In this document: in pieces, positions 22,205-33,049 of the stretch
How the letters are laid out: each line of letters opens with the position of its first letter
How positions within the stretch are numbered: the stretch's first letter is position 1
Assembly (NCBI GenBank): GCA_017449185.1
Contig: JAFSJZ010000026.1
Coordinates: 1 to 34,007 of the forward strand
From: Oscillospiraceae bacterium
GTDB taxonomy: Bacteria > Bacillota > Clostridia > Oscillospirales > Oscillospiraceae
Length of the DNA stretch: 34,007 nt
Direction of reading: 5' to 3'
Made by a program: the position numbers and the translations under genes
Notes under the pieces: model-generated
The model's input: only the letters and a program-made list of their open reading frames with translations
Told to the model about the DNA's origin: nothing
The model's database searches: none

Positions 22205-24094
22205 ATGAGCGTTATCAATATCCTCTCCCCGCACGTGGCGGACCTGATCGCCGCCGGCGAGGTGGTGGAGCGTCCCGCCTCCGTCGTCAAGGAGCTCGTC
22301 GAGAACGCGATCGACGCCGGGGCGAAGAACGTCACCGTTGAGGTGCGCGGCGGCGGCGCCGCGCTCATCCGCGTGCGCGACGACGGCTGCGGCATGTCCG
22401 CCGAGGACGCGGGCATCGCCTTTCTGCGCCACGCCACCTCGAAGCTGCGCGACGAGCGCGATCTCGAGGCCATCGGCACGATGGGCTTCCGCGGCGAGGC
22501 GCTCGCGGCGATCTCCGCCGTGTCGAAGATCCGCCTGACTACGCGGCAAAAAGGCGCCGAGAGCGGCACGCTCGTCACGCTCGAGGCGGGCGAGATCACC
22601 GCCATGCAGCCCTGCGGCTGCCCCGACGGCACGGTGATGGAGGTCCGGGAGCTGTTTTACAATACGCCCGCGCGGCAGAAGTTTCTCAAATCCGACCGCG
22701 CCGAGACCACGGCCTGTCAGGCCGCGGCGCTGCGCTGCGCTCTCGCGCATCCGGAAATCAGCTTCCGCTTTATCCGCGACGGCGAGGAGCAGTTCTTCTC
22801 CCCCGGCGACGGGCGGCAGGACTCCTGCCTTTACGCGCTGCTCGGCCGCGCGGTCGCCGCGGACATGCTCAAATGCACGGGCGAAAACGCCGGGATCAGC
22901 GTCTCGGGTTATGTGTCCTCGCCCAGCGCGGGGCGGGGCAGCCGCGCGCTGCAGTTCTTTTTCTGCAACGGCCGCGCGATCCGCTCGCAGCTGCTGCAGG
23001 CGGCGCTGGAGCAGGCCTACAAAAACAGCCTGCTGACCGGGCGCTACCCGAGCTGCGCGCTCTATCTCACACTCTCCTGCGGCAGCGTGGACGTGAACGT
23101 CCACCCCGCCAAGACGGAGGTGAAATTCTCCGACGAGCGCGCCGTCTTCGACGCGGTGTACTACGCCGTGCTCTCCGCCCTCGCGGGAGAGGAGCGCACG
23201 AAGGCCCCCTCCGGGGAGCTGCCCGCCTCCGTAAAGCCGAAGGAGGGCTTCTATCAGTCCATGAGCGCCGCCGATTTCCGCGCGGGCGGCTATGCGGCCG
23301 CTCCCGCGCCGAAATCCCCCGCCCCCGCCGGGGCGAAGGCCGCCTCCGGCTCCTGGAAGCCGACGGGGCTGCGCGCCCCCGACATGCAGTGGCAGGAGAA
23401 GCTGGACCTCCGCGGCGCTCCTTCGACGCCTTCCGCGCCGAAAACCCTTGCCCCGACAGGCGATTCCGGCCCTGCGGGCAGTCGGATTGTGGAAAAAGCT
23501 GTTCAAAATGTGGAAAAACCTCGCCTCCCCGACCACAAAATCTTGGGGGAGGCCATGAAGACCTATATCCTTGTCGAGCAGGGCGAGGAGCTGCTTTTGA
23601 TCGACAAGCACGCCGCGCACGAGCGTATCATCTTCGACAGGCTGAAAGCGCAGGATCGTGAGATCATGGCTCAGAGCCTGCTCGCCCCGGTCACGCTGCG
23701 TCCCTCGGGCGCGGACGCGGAGCTCATCGAGCAGAACGCCTCCCTCTTTGCCTCTCTCGGCTTTGAGATCGAGCCCTTCGGCGTATCCGAATTCGTCGTG
23801 CGCGCGCTGCCCGCCGATGTGGACGCCGCGGACGTCGCGCCCGCGATCGAGGAGATCTGCGAAAAGCTGCGCCGCGGCCTCGCCCCGAGGCCGGAGGAGG
23901 CGCGCGACGAGATCCTTCACACCGTGGCCTGCAAGGCTGCGATCAAGGCCGGCTGGGACAACTCCCCCGAGGAGCTGGAGAGGCTGGTCGAGGCCGTGCT
24001 CTCCGGCGCGGTGAAGTACTGCCCGCACGGGCGGCCGGTCTCCGCGGCTCTGACGAAGAAAGAGCTCGACAGGCTCTTCAAGCGCATCGTATGA
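22205..24094 (+). CDS. mutL: DNA mismatch repair protein MutL
   Basis: The 629-aa protein couples MutS recognition to strand nicking. The N-terminal GHKL ATPase shows ELVENAIDAG, DDGCGM and GFRGEAL; a Pro/Ala-rich linker (about residues 330-440) leads to the C-terminal endonuclease domain. The nuclease metal motif reads D467-K-H-A-A-H-E-R-I-I-F-D, slightly off the usual DQHA-x2-E-x4-E, while ACKAAIKAG and CPHGRP are intact, so it is probably still a nicking MutL. The ATG at 22205 is favoured over one two codons earlier because CGGGAG lies 8 nt before it. The stop overlaps the miaA start. Confidence 0.97.
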   Translation: MSVINILSPHVADLIAAGEVVERPASVVKELVENAIDAGAKNVTVEVRGGGAALIRVRDDGCGMSAEDAGIAFLRHATSKLRDERDLEAIGTMGFRGEALAAISAVSKIRLTTRQKGAESGTLVTLEAGEITAMQPCGCPDGTVMEVRELFYNTPARQKFLKSDRAETTACQAAALRCALAHPEISFRFIRDGEEQFFSPGDGRQDSCLYALLGRAVAADMLKCTGENAGISVSGYVSSPSAGRGSRALQFFFCNGRAIRSQLLQAALEQAYKNSLLTGRYPSCALYLTLSCGSVDVNVHPAKTEVKFSDERAVFDAVYYAVLSALAGEERTKAPSGELPASVKPKEGFYQSMSAADFRAGGYAAAPAPKSPAPAGAKAASGSWKPTGLRAPDMQWQEKLDLRGAPSTPSAPKTLAPTGDSGPAGSRIVEKAVQNVEKPRLPDHKILGEAMKTYILVEQGEELLLIDKHAAHERIIFDRLKAQDREIMAQSLLAPVTLRPSGADAELIEQNASLFASLGFEIEPFGVSEFVVRALPADVDAADVAPAIEEICEKLRRGLAPRPEEARDEILHTVACKAAIKAGWDNSPEELERLVEAVLSGAVKYCPHGRPVSAALTKKELDRLFKRIV

Positions 24095-25041
24095 GCTCGC
24101 CGCAGATCGTCGTCGTGGCGGGGCCGACCGCGACGGGAAAGACCGCCCTGGGCATCCTGCTCGCGCAGCGATACGGCGGTGAGATCGTCTCGGCCGACTC
24201 GATGCAGATCTACCGCCGCATGGACGTCGGCACCGCCAAGGCCACGCCGCAGGAGCGCGCCGCGGTAAGACACCACATGCTCGACGTGGCCGAGCCGTGG
24301 GAGAACTACTCCGTCTCCCGCTACGTGGAAGAGGCCTCGCGCTGCTGCGAGGATATCCTGCGGCGCGGCAAGCTGCCGATCCTCGTCGGCGGGACGGGGC
24401 TGTATATCGACTCGCTGCTCTCCGGGCGCGATTTCGCGGGGCGCGAAGAGGGCGACGGAAAGGTGCGCGAAGAGCTCTGCGCGCGCTACGACGCCGAGGG
24501 CGGCGAGGCGCTCCTGCGGGAGCTCGCCTCCTTTGACCCGGAGCGGGCGGCGAAGCTGCATCCCGGCGACCGCCGCCGCATCGTGCGCGCCATCGAGATC
24601 TACCGCCTCACGGGCGAAACGATCAGCGCGCACGACCGCCGCACGCAGGCCCTGCCGCCGCGCTACGAGAGCGCGCGCATCCATCTGAATTACCGCGAGC
24701 GCGCCGATCTCTACGCGCGCATCGACGCGCGGGTGGACGCGATGGTCAAAAACGGTCTCTTCGACGAGGTCGCCTCCCTGCTCGGCGAGGGGGTGAGCCC
24801 CGCGTGTACGGCCATGCAGGCCATCGGTTACAAGGAGGCGGCCGCCGCCCTGCGCGGCGAGACCTCCCGGCCGGAGGCGATCGACGCGATCAAACAAAAC
24901 AGCCGCCGCTACGCCAAGCGGCAGCTCACCTGGTTTTCCCGGACGGAGGGGGCGCTGAACATCCTGTGGGACGGCGCGCCGGATTTTGAAAAAGCCCTCC
25001 GCGTTTCGACAGAATTCCTTGCCTCGCGCGGTTTATCATAA
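24091..25041 (+). CDS. miaA: tRNA dimethylallyltransferase MiaA
   Basis: The 316-aa enzyme transfers a dimethylallyl group to A37 of tRNAs reading U-starting codons. The P-loop is GPTATGKT (residues 11-18), followed by SADSMQIYRRMDVGTAK and the ILVGGTGLYIDSLL core; the C-terminal SRRYAKRQLTWFSR closes the family pattern. It starts in an ATGA overlap with mutL, so it is translated with it. hfq follows, the common miaA-hfq neighbour pair. Confidence 0.97.
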   Translation: MSSPQIVVVAGPTATGKTALGILLAQRYGGEIVSADSMQIYRRMDVGTAKATPQERAAVRHHMLDVAEPWENYSVSRYVEEASRCCEDILRRGKLPILVGGTGLYIDSLLSGRDFAGREEGDGKVREELCARYDAEGGEALLRELASFDPERAAKLHPGDRRRIVRAIEIYRLTGETISAHDRRTQALPPRYESARIHLNYRERADLYARIDARVDAMVKNGLFDEVASLLGEGVSPACTAMQAIGYKEAAAALRGETSRPEAIDAIKQNSRRYAKRQLTWFSRTEGALNILWDGAPDFEKALRVSTEFLASRGLS

Positions 25042-25082
25042 TGTCCCGTACCCGGGCGTTTCGCCCGCGGCGAGACATTATG
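25037..25082. repeat. Composite hairpin at the end of miaA
   Basis: CATAATGTC and GACATTATG enclose an inner CGGGCG/CGCCCG hairpin. It overlaps the miaA stop and has no U-tract, so it may stabilise or attenuate the mRNA rather than terminate it. Confidence 0.55.
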
Positions 25083-25130
25083 CCGGGGCCTCAGGTAAAC
25101 GACGATTGATACGGCAAGAGCAGATTCCGA

Positions 25131-25218
25131 GCAAATTTGGGTTCTGATGAAGGCAGTTTTTTGCAGGAATACTTTGTGTATTGCAAGAAAAAGTGACAAA
25201 ATCAGGGCACAAATTTGC
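25131..25218. repeat. 88-nt imperfect palindrome upstream of hfq
   Basis: The arms begin GCAAATTTG and end CAAATTTGC, and pairing continues inward through CTGAT/ATCAG, a T5/A5 block and GCA/TGC to near the centre, with small mismatches. It is far AT-richer than the flanking genes. A dispersed intergenic repeat or small transposon-like remnant is the most likely explanation; an RNA element acting on hfq is possible. Confidence 0.6.
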
Positions 25219-25290
25219 CGGAAGATGCCGCAGGCGTATTGATCAGCGTTTACCTGGACGCCCCGCGAGAAAAGGAGTTTAAGACAACAT

Positions 25291-25518
25291 ATGCAGAAAA
25301 CACAAAATCTCCAGGACATGTTTCTCAACCAGGCCCGGAAGGACCGGCTTGCCGTGACGATGTTTCTGATGAACGGCTTTCAGCTGCGGGGCGTCATCCG
25401 CGGCTTCGACGGCTTCACCGTGATCCTCGATTCCGACGGCAAGCAGCAGCTGATCTACAAGCACGCCATTTCCACGGTGGTGCCCGTGCGGCCCGTGCCG
25501 CTCGATGAGAGTGTCTAG
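25291..25518 (+). CDS. hfq: RNA chaperone Hfq
   Basis: The 75-aa protein forms a hexameric ring that binds small RNAs and mRNAs. The Sm1 region includes [19 protein letters not shown], the loop [19 protein letters not shown] is typical, and Sm2 is [10 protein letters not shown]. The C-terminal tail is very short, as in Firmicutes. AAGGAG lies 13 nt before the ATG, a rather long spacing. It sits between miaA and yggS with a 250-nt structured leader that may hold its own control signals. A second start is not likely. Confidence 0.95.
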   Translation: MQKTQNLQDMFLNQARKDRLAVTMFLMNGFQLRGVIRGFDGFTVILDSDGKQQLIYKHAISTVVPVRPVPLDESV

Positions 25519-25606
25519 ATTCCAGCTTCCGGAAAGCATAACGGACGTTTTTCCGTCTCCCGGAAACCGGACACTGGATACCAGAAACCAGAAAGAGAGA
25601 AAAACC

Positions 25607-26314
25607 ATGACGATCGCAGAAAATGTTGCTGTCGTAAAAAACAACATCGCCGCGGCGGCGGCGCGCGCGGGGCGGGATCCCGGGGAGATCCTGCTCGTCG
25701 CCGCGTCCAAAACGAACGGCGCGGAGCGCGTGCGCGAGGCGATCGCCGCGGGCGTGGACGCCTGCGGCGAGAACCGCGTGCAGGAAATGCTGGAAAAGGC
25801 CGCCCTCGGCGCGTACGAGGGCGCGCCTTTGCATTTTATCGGCCACCTGCAGAAAAACAAGGTGAAACACGTGGTCGGCCTCTGCTCGCTGATCCACGGC
25901 GTCGACTCGATCGAGCTGCTGCGGCAGATCGACCGCGAGGCCGCGAAAAAAGGCCTCGTGCAGGACCTGCTGCTGGAGATCAACATCGCCGCGGAGGCGT
26001 CGAAATCCGGTTTTGCGCCGGAGGAGCTGCCCGCCGCGCTCGCGGACGCCGGAGAACTGAAAAACCTCCGTGTACGCGGTCTGATGGCGATACCCCCTAT
26101 ATGCGGCCCATCAGGGGAGGAAAATCGTCAATATTTTGTGAGAATGAAGCAGCTTTTTGTTGACAATTGCGAGAAAAAATACGATAATGTACGTATGGAT
26201 TTTATGTCCATGGGGATGAGCGGCGATTACGAGACCGCGATCGAGTGCGGCGCGAACATGGTTCGCGTCGGCACGGCTATTTTCGGCGCGCGCGTTTATC
26301 CCGAAAACCATTAA
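25607..26314 (+). CDS. yggS: YggS/PLPBP-family pyridoxal phosphate homeostasis protein
   Basis: The 235-aa protein binds pyridoxal phosphate and buffers vitamin B6 and amino/keto acid balance; no enzyme reaction is established. The PLP lysine lies in LLVAASKTNG, followed by GENRVQEMLEK, HFIGHLQKNK and the C-terminal FMSMGMSGDYETAIECGANMVRVGTAIFGAR region (residues ~200-230) that holds the phosphate. The ATG at 25607 is taken; the in-frame extension back into hfq is too long. It begins the conserved yggS-sepF-divIVA group. Confidence 0.95.
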   Translation: MTIAENVAVVKNNIAAAAARAGRDPGEILLVAASKTNGAERVREAIAAGVDACGENRVQEMLEKAALGAYEGAPLHFIGHLQKNKVKHVVGLCSLIHGVDSIELLRQIDREAAKKGLVQDLLLEINIAAEASKSGFAPEELPAALADAGELKNLRVRGLMAIPPICGPSGEENRQYFVRMKQLFVDNCEKKYDNVRMDFMSMGMSGDYETAIECGANMVRVGTAIFGARVYPENH

Positions 26315-26339
26315 GAGCATTTCTCCGGAGGACGCATCC

Positions 26340-26903
26340 ATGGGTTTCTTGGACGAGCTGAAAAAACTGACACAGCCCTATGACGACGACGATGATTTCT
26401 TTGAGGACTCGAAAGAGAGCGAGCAATCTTCCGCCGCCGCGGTGAGCGCTGCGCAGATGCAGTTTGAAAGCGCTTTCGGCGAAGAGAGCGTCTCCGCCGC
26501 CGAGCCGGCCGAGACCAAGTCCTCCCGCCCGTCCGAGGGCGGCGGCCTTTTCTCCTCCTTCGGCGCGCGCCGCGCCCAGTCGAAGCCGCGGACGCCCCTG
26601 CGCGAGCGCACCGTCAATTTCGGCGGCAGCGACACACAGGTGATCCTCTTCAATCCCAAATCCTTCGATGAGGCGGGCGAGCTGGTCGGCCACATGCTGC
26701 GCAACCGCAGCGTGGTAATGACGCTCGAGGGGCTGCCCACCGAGAACGCGCGCAGGCTGCTTGATTTCATGTCGGGCATCGCCTTCGCCCTCGAGGGGAA
26801 GATCACCCCCATCTCTGCGAAGACCTATTTCGTCACGCCCCGGAACGTCGACGTGCTCGGCGCGCAGGGCGAGGCGCTGGAAAACGGCGGAGACCGTTTC
26901 TGA
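26340..26903 (+). CDS. sepF: Cell division protein SepF
   Basis: The 187-aa protein anchors FtsZ to the membrane and helps assemble the division ring. The N-terminus MGFLDELKKLT is the membrane-binding amphipathic helix; an acidic, low-complexity linker of ~75 residues follows. The DUF552/SepF core spans about residues 95-178 (QVILFNPKSFDEAGELVGHM, VVMTLEGLP, RRLLDFMSGIAFAL, GKITPISAKTYFVTP). GGAGG precedes the ATG by 8 nt. It lies 25 nt after yggS, the usual neighbour. Confidence 0.95.
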   Translation: MGFLDELKKLTQPYDDDDDFFEDSKESEQSSAAAVSAAQMQFESAFGEESVSAAEPAETKSSRPSEGGGLFSSFGARRAQSKPRTPLRERTVNFGGSDTQVILFNPKSFDEAGELVGHMLRNRSVVMTLEGLPTENARRLLDFMSGIAFALEGKITPISAKTYFVTPRNVDVLGAQGEALENGGDRF

Positions 26904-26955
26904 ACGGCCCCGCACCCCGTTAAAAACAGAAAAAGACTGAAAGGTGGATACTGGT

Positions 26956-27633
26956 ATGATTACCGCACAGGACATTCGCGAAAAGACGTTTGAGAAGGCC
27001 AAATTCGGCGGCTACGACATGGCTTCCGTCGACGATTTTCTGGAAGAGCTTGCCGACGACGTGACCGCGGCCGCGAAGGAAAACGCCGTTCTCAAGAGCA
27101 AGATGAAGATCCTCGTCGACAAGATCGAAGAGTACCGCGCCAACGAGGAAGCGCTCAACATGGCCGTCCTCAGCGCGCAGAAGCTCGCCGTCCAGATCGA
27201 GTCCGAGGCGCGTGAGCGCGCCCGCGCCATGATCGCCGAGGCCGACCGCCAGGTGAACGCCAAGATCGGCGGCATCGCCGAGCAGGCCGACGCGGAGGAG
27301 AACCGTCTCGCCGCCGCCAAGTCCGCCACCCTGAAGTTCCTCGATTCCATGCGCGAGGTCTGCCGCAAGGAGCTGCAGAATCTCGAGGATATCGGCAACG
27401 GCTTCATCCCCGAGGAGAAGGCCGCCGCCGAGGCTGCCGCCGCCGAGGCCGCACAGGCTGCCGCGCCGGCTCCCGCCCCCGCTCCCTCCTCGATCGAGGA
27501 CGCGGTCCGCAGCATCGAGCGCAGCGTCTCCAACATCCAGCCCGAGGAGCGCGTCGACATCGACATCACGCCGGATATGAGCAAGCCCGCCTCGGGAAGC
27601 CGCTTCGACAGCACGCAGCCCTTCAGCCTCTGA
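26956..27633 (+). CDS. divIVA: DivIVA-family cell division protein
   Basis: The 225-aa coiled-coil protein marks curved membranes at poles and septa. The N-terminal lipid-binding domain reads ITAQDIREKTFEKAKFGG then YDMASVDDFLEELADDV; a long coiled coil covers residues ~35-150. An Ala/Pro-rich segment (about 155-185) leads to a C-terminal stretch with SSIEDAVRSIERSVSNI. The ATG at 26956 follows AAGGTGG; a GTG four codons earlier lies in that site. It is separated from sepF by 52 nt. ylmG and ylmH, often between these genes in Firmicutes, are absent. Confidence 0.92.
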   Translation: MITAQDIREKTFEKAKFGGYDMASVDDFLEELADDVTAAAKENAVLKSKMKILVDKIEEYRANEEALNMAVLSAQKLAVQIESEARERARAMIAEADRQVNAKIGGIAEQADAEENRLAAAKSATLKFLDSMREVCRKELQNLEDIGNGFIPEEKAAAEAAAAEAAQAAAPAPAPAPSSIEDAVRSIERSVSNIQPEERVDIDITPDMSKPASGSRFDSTQPFSL

Positions 27634-27660
27634 TCCCTTTTTAACGACGCGATTTTTTAG

Positions 27661-27682
27661 GGCGCGCGCTTCTGCGCGCGCC
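27661..27682. terminator. GC-rich hairpin between divIVA and ileS
   Basis: A perfect 9-bp stem GGCGCGCGC/GCGCGCGCC has no U-tract after it on either strand, so it would be at most an attenuating structure. Confidence 0.35.
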
Positions 27683-27714
27683 TTGCCCTATCTTACTAAT
27701 CAGGAGTTACACCG

Positions 27715-30507
<2,793 letters not shown>

Positions 30508-30610
30508 GCTTTTCTCTCTTCCCCCTTCCCCGCAGGAATCGCCGCCCGTCGAAAGAGATCAGGCGCGGCGAGAAATCCATTGCCGCTCTCGCGGCAGATA
30601 GGAGCGTATT

Positions 30611-31858
30611 ATGCTGTATGCCATTGTTGCGCTGCTGGTCATCATCCTCGACCAGTGGACAAAGTTCTGGGTCTCCGGACACATCGCGCTCAACACCGGC
30701 TCGCGCGAGCTGATCCCGGGTCTGCTCAAGCTGGTGAACATCCACAACGACGGCGCCGCCCTCGGCTTTTTGAGCGGAAAGAACGCCGGGATGCTGTTCA
30801 TCATCCTCTGCGCCGTGTTCACGATCTTCGTGATCATCGCGCTCGCGACAAAGCTGGTCAAAGCGCCCATCGGCCGCTGGAGCCTGCTGTTCATCATGGC
30901 GGGCGGCGTCTCCAACTGCATCGACCGGCTGCTGAGCGGCTACGTGCAGGATATGTTCATGCCCACCTTCATGGACAAGCTGCCGATCTTCAACGTCGCG
31001 GACGCCTTCATCACCGTGTTCTGCCTTGTGTTTGTGCTGTTCGTCCTCTTCGGCGGCCGGCGCGATGACGATTACGAAGACGAGGACGAGGACGAGGAGG
31101 ACGAAGAGCTCGAGGATGACGAGCTCGACGAAGAAGAGGAAGAAGACGAAGACGAGGAAAAGCCCGCCCGCAACCTCGGCACGCTCTTCGGCTCCAAGGC
31201 CCGCAGGGACGAGGAGGAAGAAGACGACGAGGAAGACGAAGACGAGGAAGAAAAGCCTCACGGTCTCTTCTCCAGACTCAGATCCCGCAAGGATGAGGAC
31301 GACGAGGAAGAAGACGACGAGGAGGAAGACGATCTCCCGCCTGCGCGCCGTCCCTCCCGTTATGACCGCGCCGCCCGCAACGGCCACCGCCCCGAGAAGC
31401 AGTCCCGCAAGCCGAGCCGCGACGAGGAAGAGGACGAGGACGACGAGGAAGAGGAAGACGAGGACAGGCCCCTCTCCCGCCGCGAGCGCCGCGAGCAGGC
31501 CGAGAAGGCCGCTGCCCCGAAGAAGGCCAGAACCTCCCGCCGCGACCGTCAGGCCGAGCTGGACGAGAAGTACGCCCGCTTCAAGGCCGAGCGCGCCGCC
31601 CGCGAGCAGCAGTGGAGCGCCGAGCCGCAGGAACAGGCGCCCGTCGTGGATCCCGCCGATCCCTTCGCCGAGTGGGACAAGGCCGCAGGCAAGCCGGCCG
31701 CACCCGTTGTCGAAACGCCTGTTGTTGAGACGCCCGTTGTCGAGACGCCCGTCGCCGAGCCCGCTCCCGTGCAGGAGGCCCCTGCGCCCGCCCCCGCGCC
31801 CGGGAAGGCCGAGGAAGAGGAGTTCTCGCTCGAGGACATTCTCGCGGAATTCAGATAA
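30611..31858 (+). CDS. lspA: Lipoprotein signal peptidase with long charged C-terminal tail
   Basis: Residues 1-150 are a complete LspA (signal peptidase II) with four membrane segments. Motifs are NDGAALGF (46-53), GVSNCIDR with catalytic D105 and FNVADAF with catalytic D131. It removes signal peptides from lipidated prolipoproteins. Residues ~151-415 form an extra tail not present in ordinary LspA: blocks of Asp/Glu alternating with Lys/Arg-rich stretches, then a P-V-V-E-T repeat and the end FSLEDILAEFR. The frame is continuous, so this is not a sequencing frameshift. The tail should face the cytoplasm. Its role is unknown. TAGGAG lies 6 nt before the ATG. Confidence 0.93.
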   Translation: MLYAIVALLVIILDQWTKFWVSGHIALNTGSRELIPGLLKLVNIHNDGAALGFLSGKNAGMLFIILCAVFTIFVIIALATKLVKAPIGRWSLLFIMAGGVSNCIDRLLSGYVQDMFMPTFMDKLPIFNVADAFITVFCLVFVLFVLFGGRRDDDYEDEDEDEEDEELEDDELDEEEEEDEDEEKPARNLGTLFGSKARRDEEEEDDEEDEDEEEKPHGLFSRLRSRKDEDDEEEDDEEEDDLPPARRPSRYDRAARNGHRPEKQSRKPSRDEEEDEDDEEEEDEDRPLSRRERREQAEKAAAPKKARTSRRDRQAELDEKYARFKAERAAREQQWSAEPQEQAPVVDPADPFAEWDKAAGKPAAPVVETPVVETPVVETPVAEPAPVQEAPAPAPAPGKAEEEEFSLEDILAEFR

Positions 31859-31863
31859 GATTC

Positions 31864-32784
31864 ATGGACGACAATGTTGTCCTTATCACGGCAGAGGAGA
31901 GCGGCGAGCGAGTCGACGCTCTCCTCGCTCGGTCTCTGGACGGTTTCTCCCGCAGCGCCGTGCAGCGCCTGCTGGAGGGCGGCGCCGTGCTGCTGGATGA
32001 AAAGGCGGTGCGGAAGAATTACGTCTGCGCCGCGGGGGACAGCTTCACCGTCACGCTCCCGGAGCCGGCGGAGATCCCTCTCGTGGGACAGGACATCCCT
32101 CTCGACGTCGTGTTTGAGGACGCCGACGTCATCGTTGTGAACAAGCCGCGCGGCCTGGTCGTGCATCCCGCCCCGGGGCATCCGGACGGCACGCTCGTCA
32201 ACGCGCTGCTCTTTCACTGCGGAGACAGCCTCTCCGGCATCGGCGGAGAAAAACGCCCCGGTATCGTCCACCGCATCGACAAGGACAGCTCGGGACTGAT
32301 CATCGCCGCGAAGAACGACGCCGCGCATCTGGCTCTCTCCGCGCAGCTGTCCGACCACAGCCTCTGCCGCGAATACGAGGCGATCGTCCGCGGCCGCCTG
32401 CGCGAGGACTACGGCACCGTCGACGCGCCGATCGGCCGTCACCCGAGCGACCGCAAACGCATGGCCGTCACGCAAAAGGCGTCGCGAAGCGCCGTCACGC
32501 ACTGGGAGGTCGTCGCGCGCTATCCGGGCTACACGCACGTCCGCTGTCGGCTCGAGACCGGGCGAACGCACCAGATCCGCGTCCATATGGCGTCTATCGG
32601 CCACCCGCTGTTGGGCGACTATACCTACGGCGCTCCCTCGCCCGACAAGGGACTCGAGGGCCAGTGCCTGCATGCGAGGCGCCTGCGCTTCGTCCACCCG
32701 TCGAGCGGCGAGACCGTCGAGCTGGAGGCCCCGCTGCCGGACTATTTTCTGGAAGTGCTGAAAAAACTGGGAATACCGGAGTAA
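31864..32784 (+). CDS. rluD: RluD-family 23S rRNA pseudouridine synthase
   Basis: The 306-aa enzyme has an N-terminal S4 RNA-binding domain (residues ~13-75) and the RluA-type catalytic domain. The active-site segment is HRIDKDSSGLIIAAK with the catalytic Asp, followed by RTHQIRVHMASIGHPLLGD, a family hallmark. Bacterial RluD modifies helix 69 of 23S rRNA; the Firmicutes homologue next to lspA (YlyB type) may differ in target. It starts 5 nt after lspA without a strong ribosome site of its own, so translation is probably coupled. Confidence 0.93.
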   Translation: MDDNVVLITAEESGERVDALLARSLDGFSRSAVQRLLEGGAVLLDEKAVRKNYVCAAGDSFTVTLPEPAEIPLVGQDIPLDVVFEDADVIVVNKPRGLVVHPAPGHPDGTLVNALLFHCGDSLSGIGGEKRPGIVHRIDKDSSGLIIAAKNDAAHLALSAQLSDHSLCREYEAIVRGRLREDYGTVDAPIGRHPSDRKRMAVTQKASRSAVTHWEVVARYPGYTHVRCRLETGRTHQIRVHMASIGHPLLGDYTYGAPSPDKGLEGQCLHARRLRFVHPSSGETVELEAPLPDYFLEVLKKLGIPE

Positions 32785-32797
32785 GGAGAAGGAAAAG

Positions 32798-32983
32798 ATG
32801 AAAGGTCTCGGAAAGCTTTTGTTTTTCGCCGTCGCGCTCGCGCTCGTCATCGGCGCGATCGTGCTGGTCGTCAAGATCGTCAAGGGCGCGCTGAATACGA
32901 TCCTCGGCGTCATGGTCATCATCGCTCTCATCGTGATCGTGATCTGGATGCTCTCGTATGCAAGCCGTGCGCGCAGGAAATAA
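32798..32983 (+). CDS. Small two-helix membrane protein
   Basis: This 61-aa protein is almost entirely hydrophobic: a first segment (~6-25), a short KIVKGALNTI link, and a second segment (~34-53), ending in a basic SRARRK tail. GGAG/AAGGAA precede the ATG. It is 13 nt after rluD and is the last gene before the shared terminator. I do not recognise a family, and the function is unknown. The amino acid pattern and start signal support a real gene despite its size. Confidence 0.7.
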   Translation: MKGLGKLLFFAVALALVIGAIVLVVKIVKGALNTILGVMVIIALIVIVIWMLSYASRARRK

Positions 32984-32996
32984 GCCCGCCGATCGC

Positions 32997-33041
32997 AAAA
33001 AAGGAGCCGGACAGGCATTGGCCTGTCCGGCTCCTTTTCTT
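32997..33041. terminator. Strong bidirectional terminator
   Basis: A perfect 18-bp stem (A4-GGAGCCGGACAGGC with its complement) is followed by TTTTCTTT rightward and preceded by an A-run that gives a U-tract leftward. It ends both the rightward ileS-rluD group and the leftward rubrerythrin gene. Confidence 0.9.
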
Positions 33042-33049
33042 TGCGTGTA

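Noticed and set aside
22151-24028. A 625-codon open frame opposite mutL
   Set aside because: Same GC-driven shadow effect; mutL is certain on the other strand.
27634-27714. T-box riboswitch before ileS
   Set aside because: The gap is only 81 nt and the T-box core sequence is absent.
30611-31858. Frameshift or assembly error as cause of the long LspA tail
   Set aside because: The frame stays open for 265 codons with biased, non-random charged repeats, and ends 5 nt before the next gene's start.
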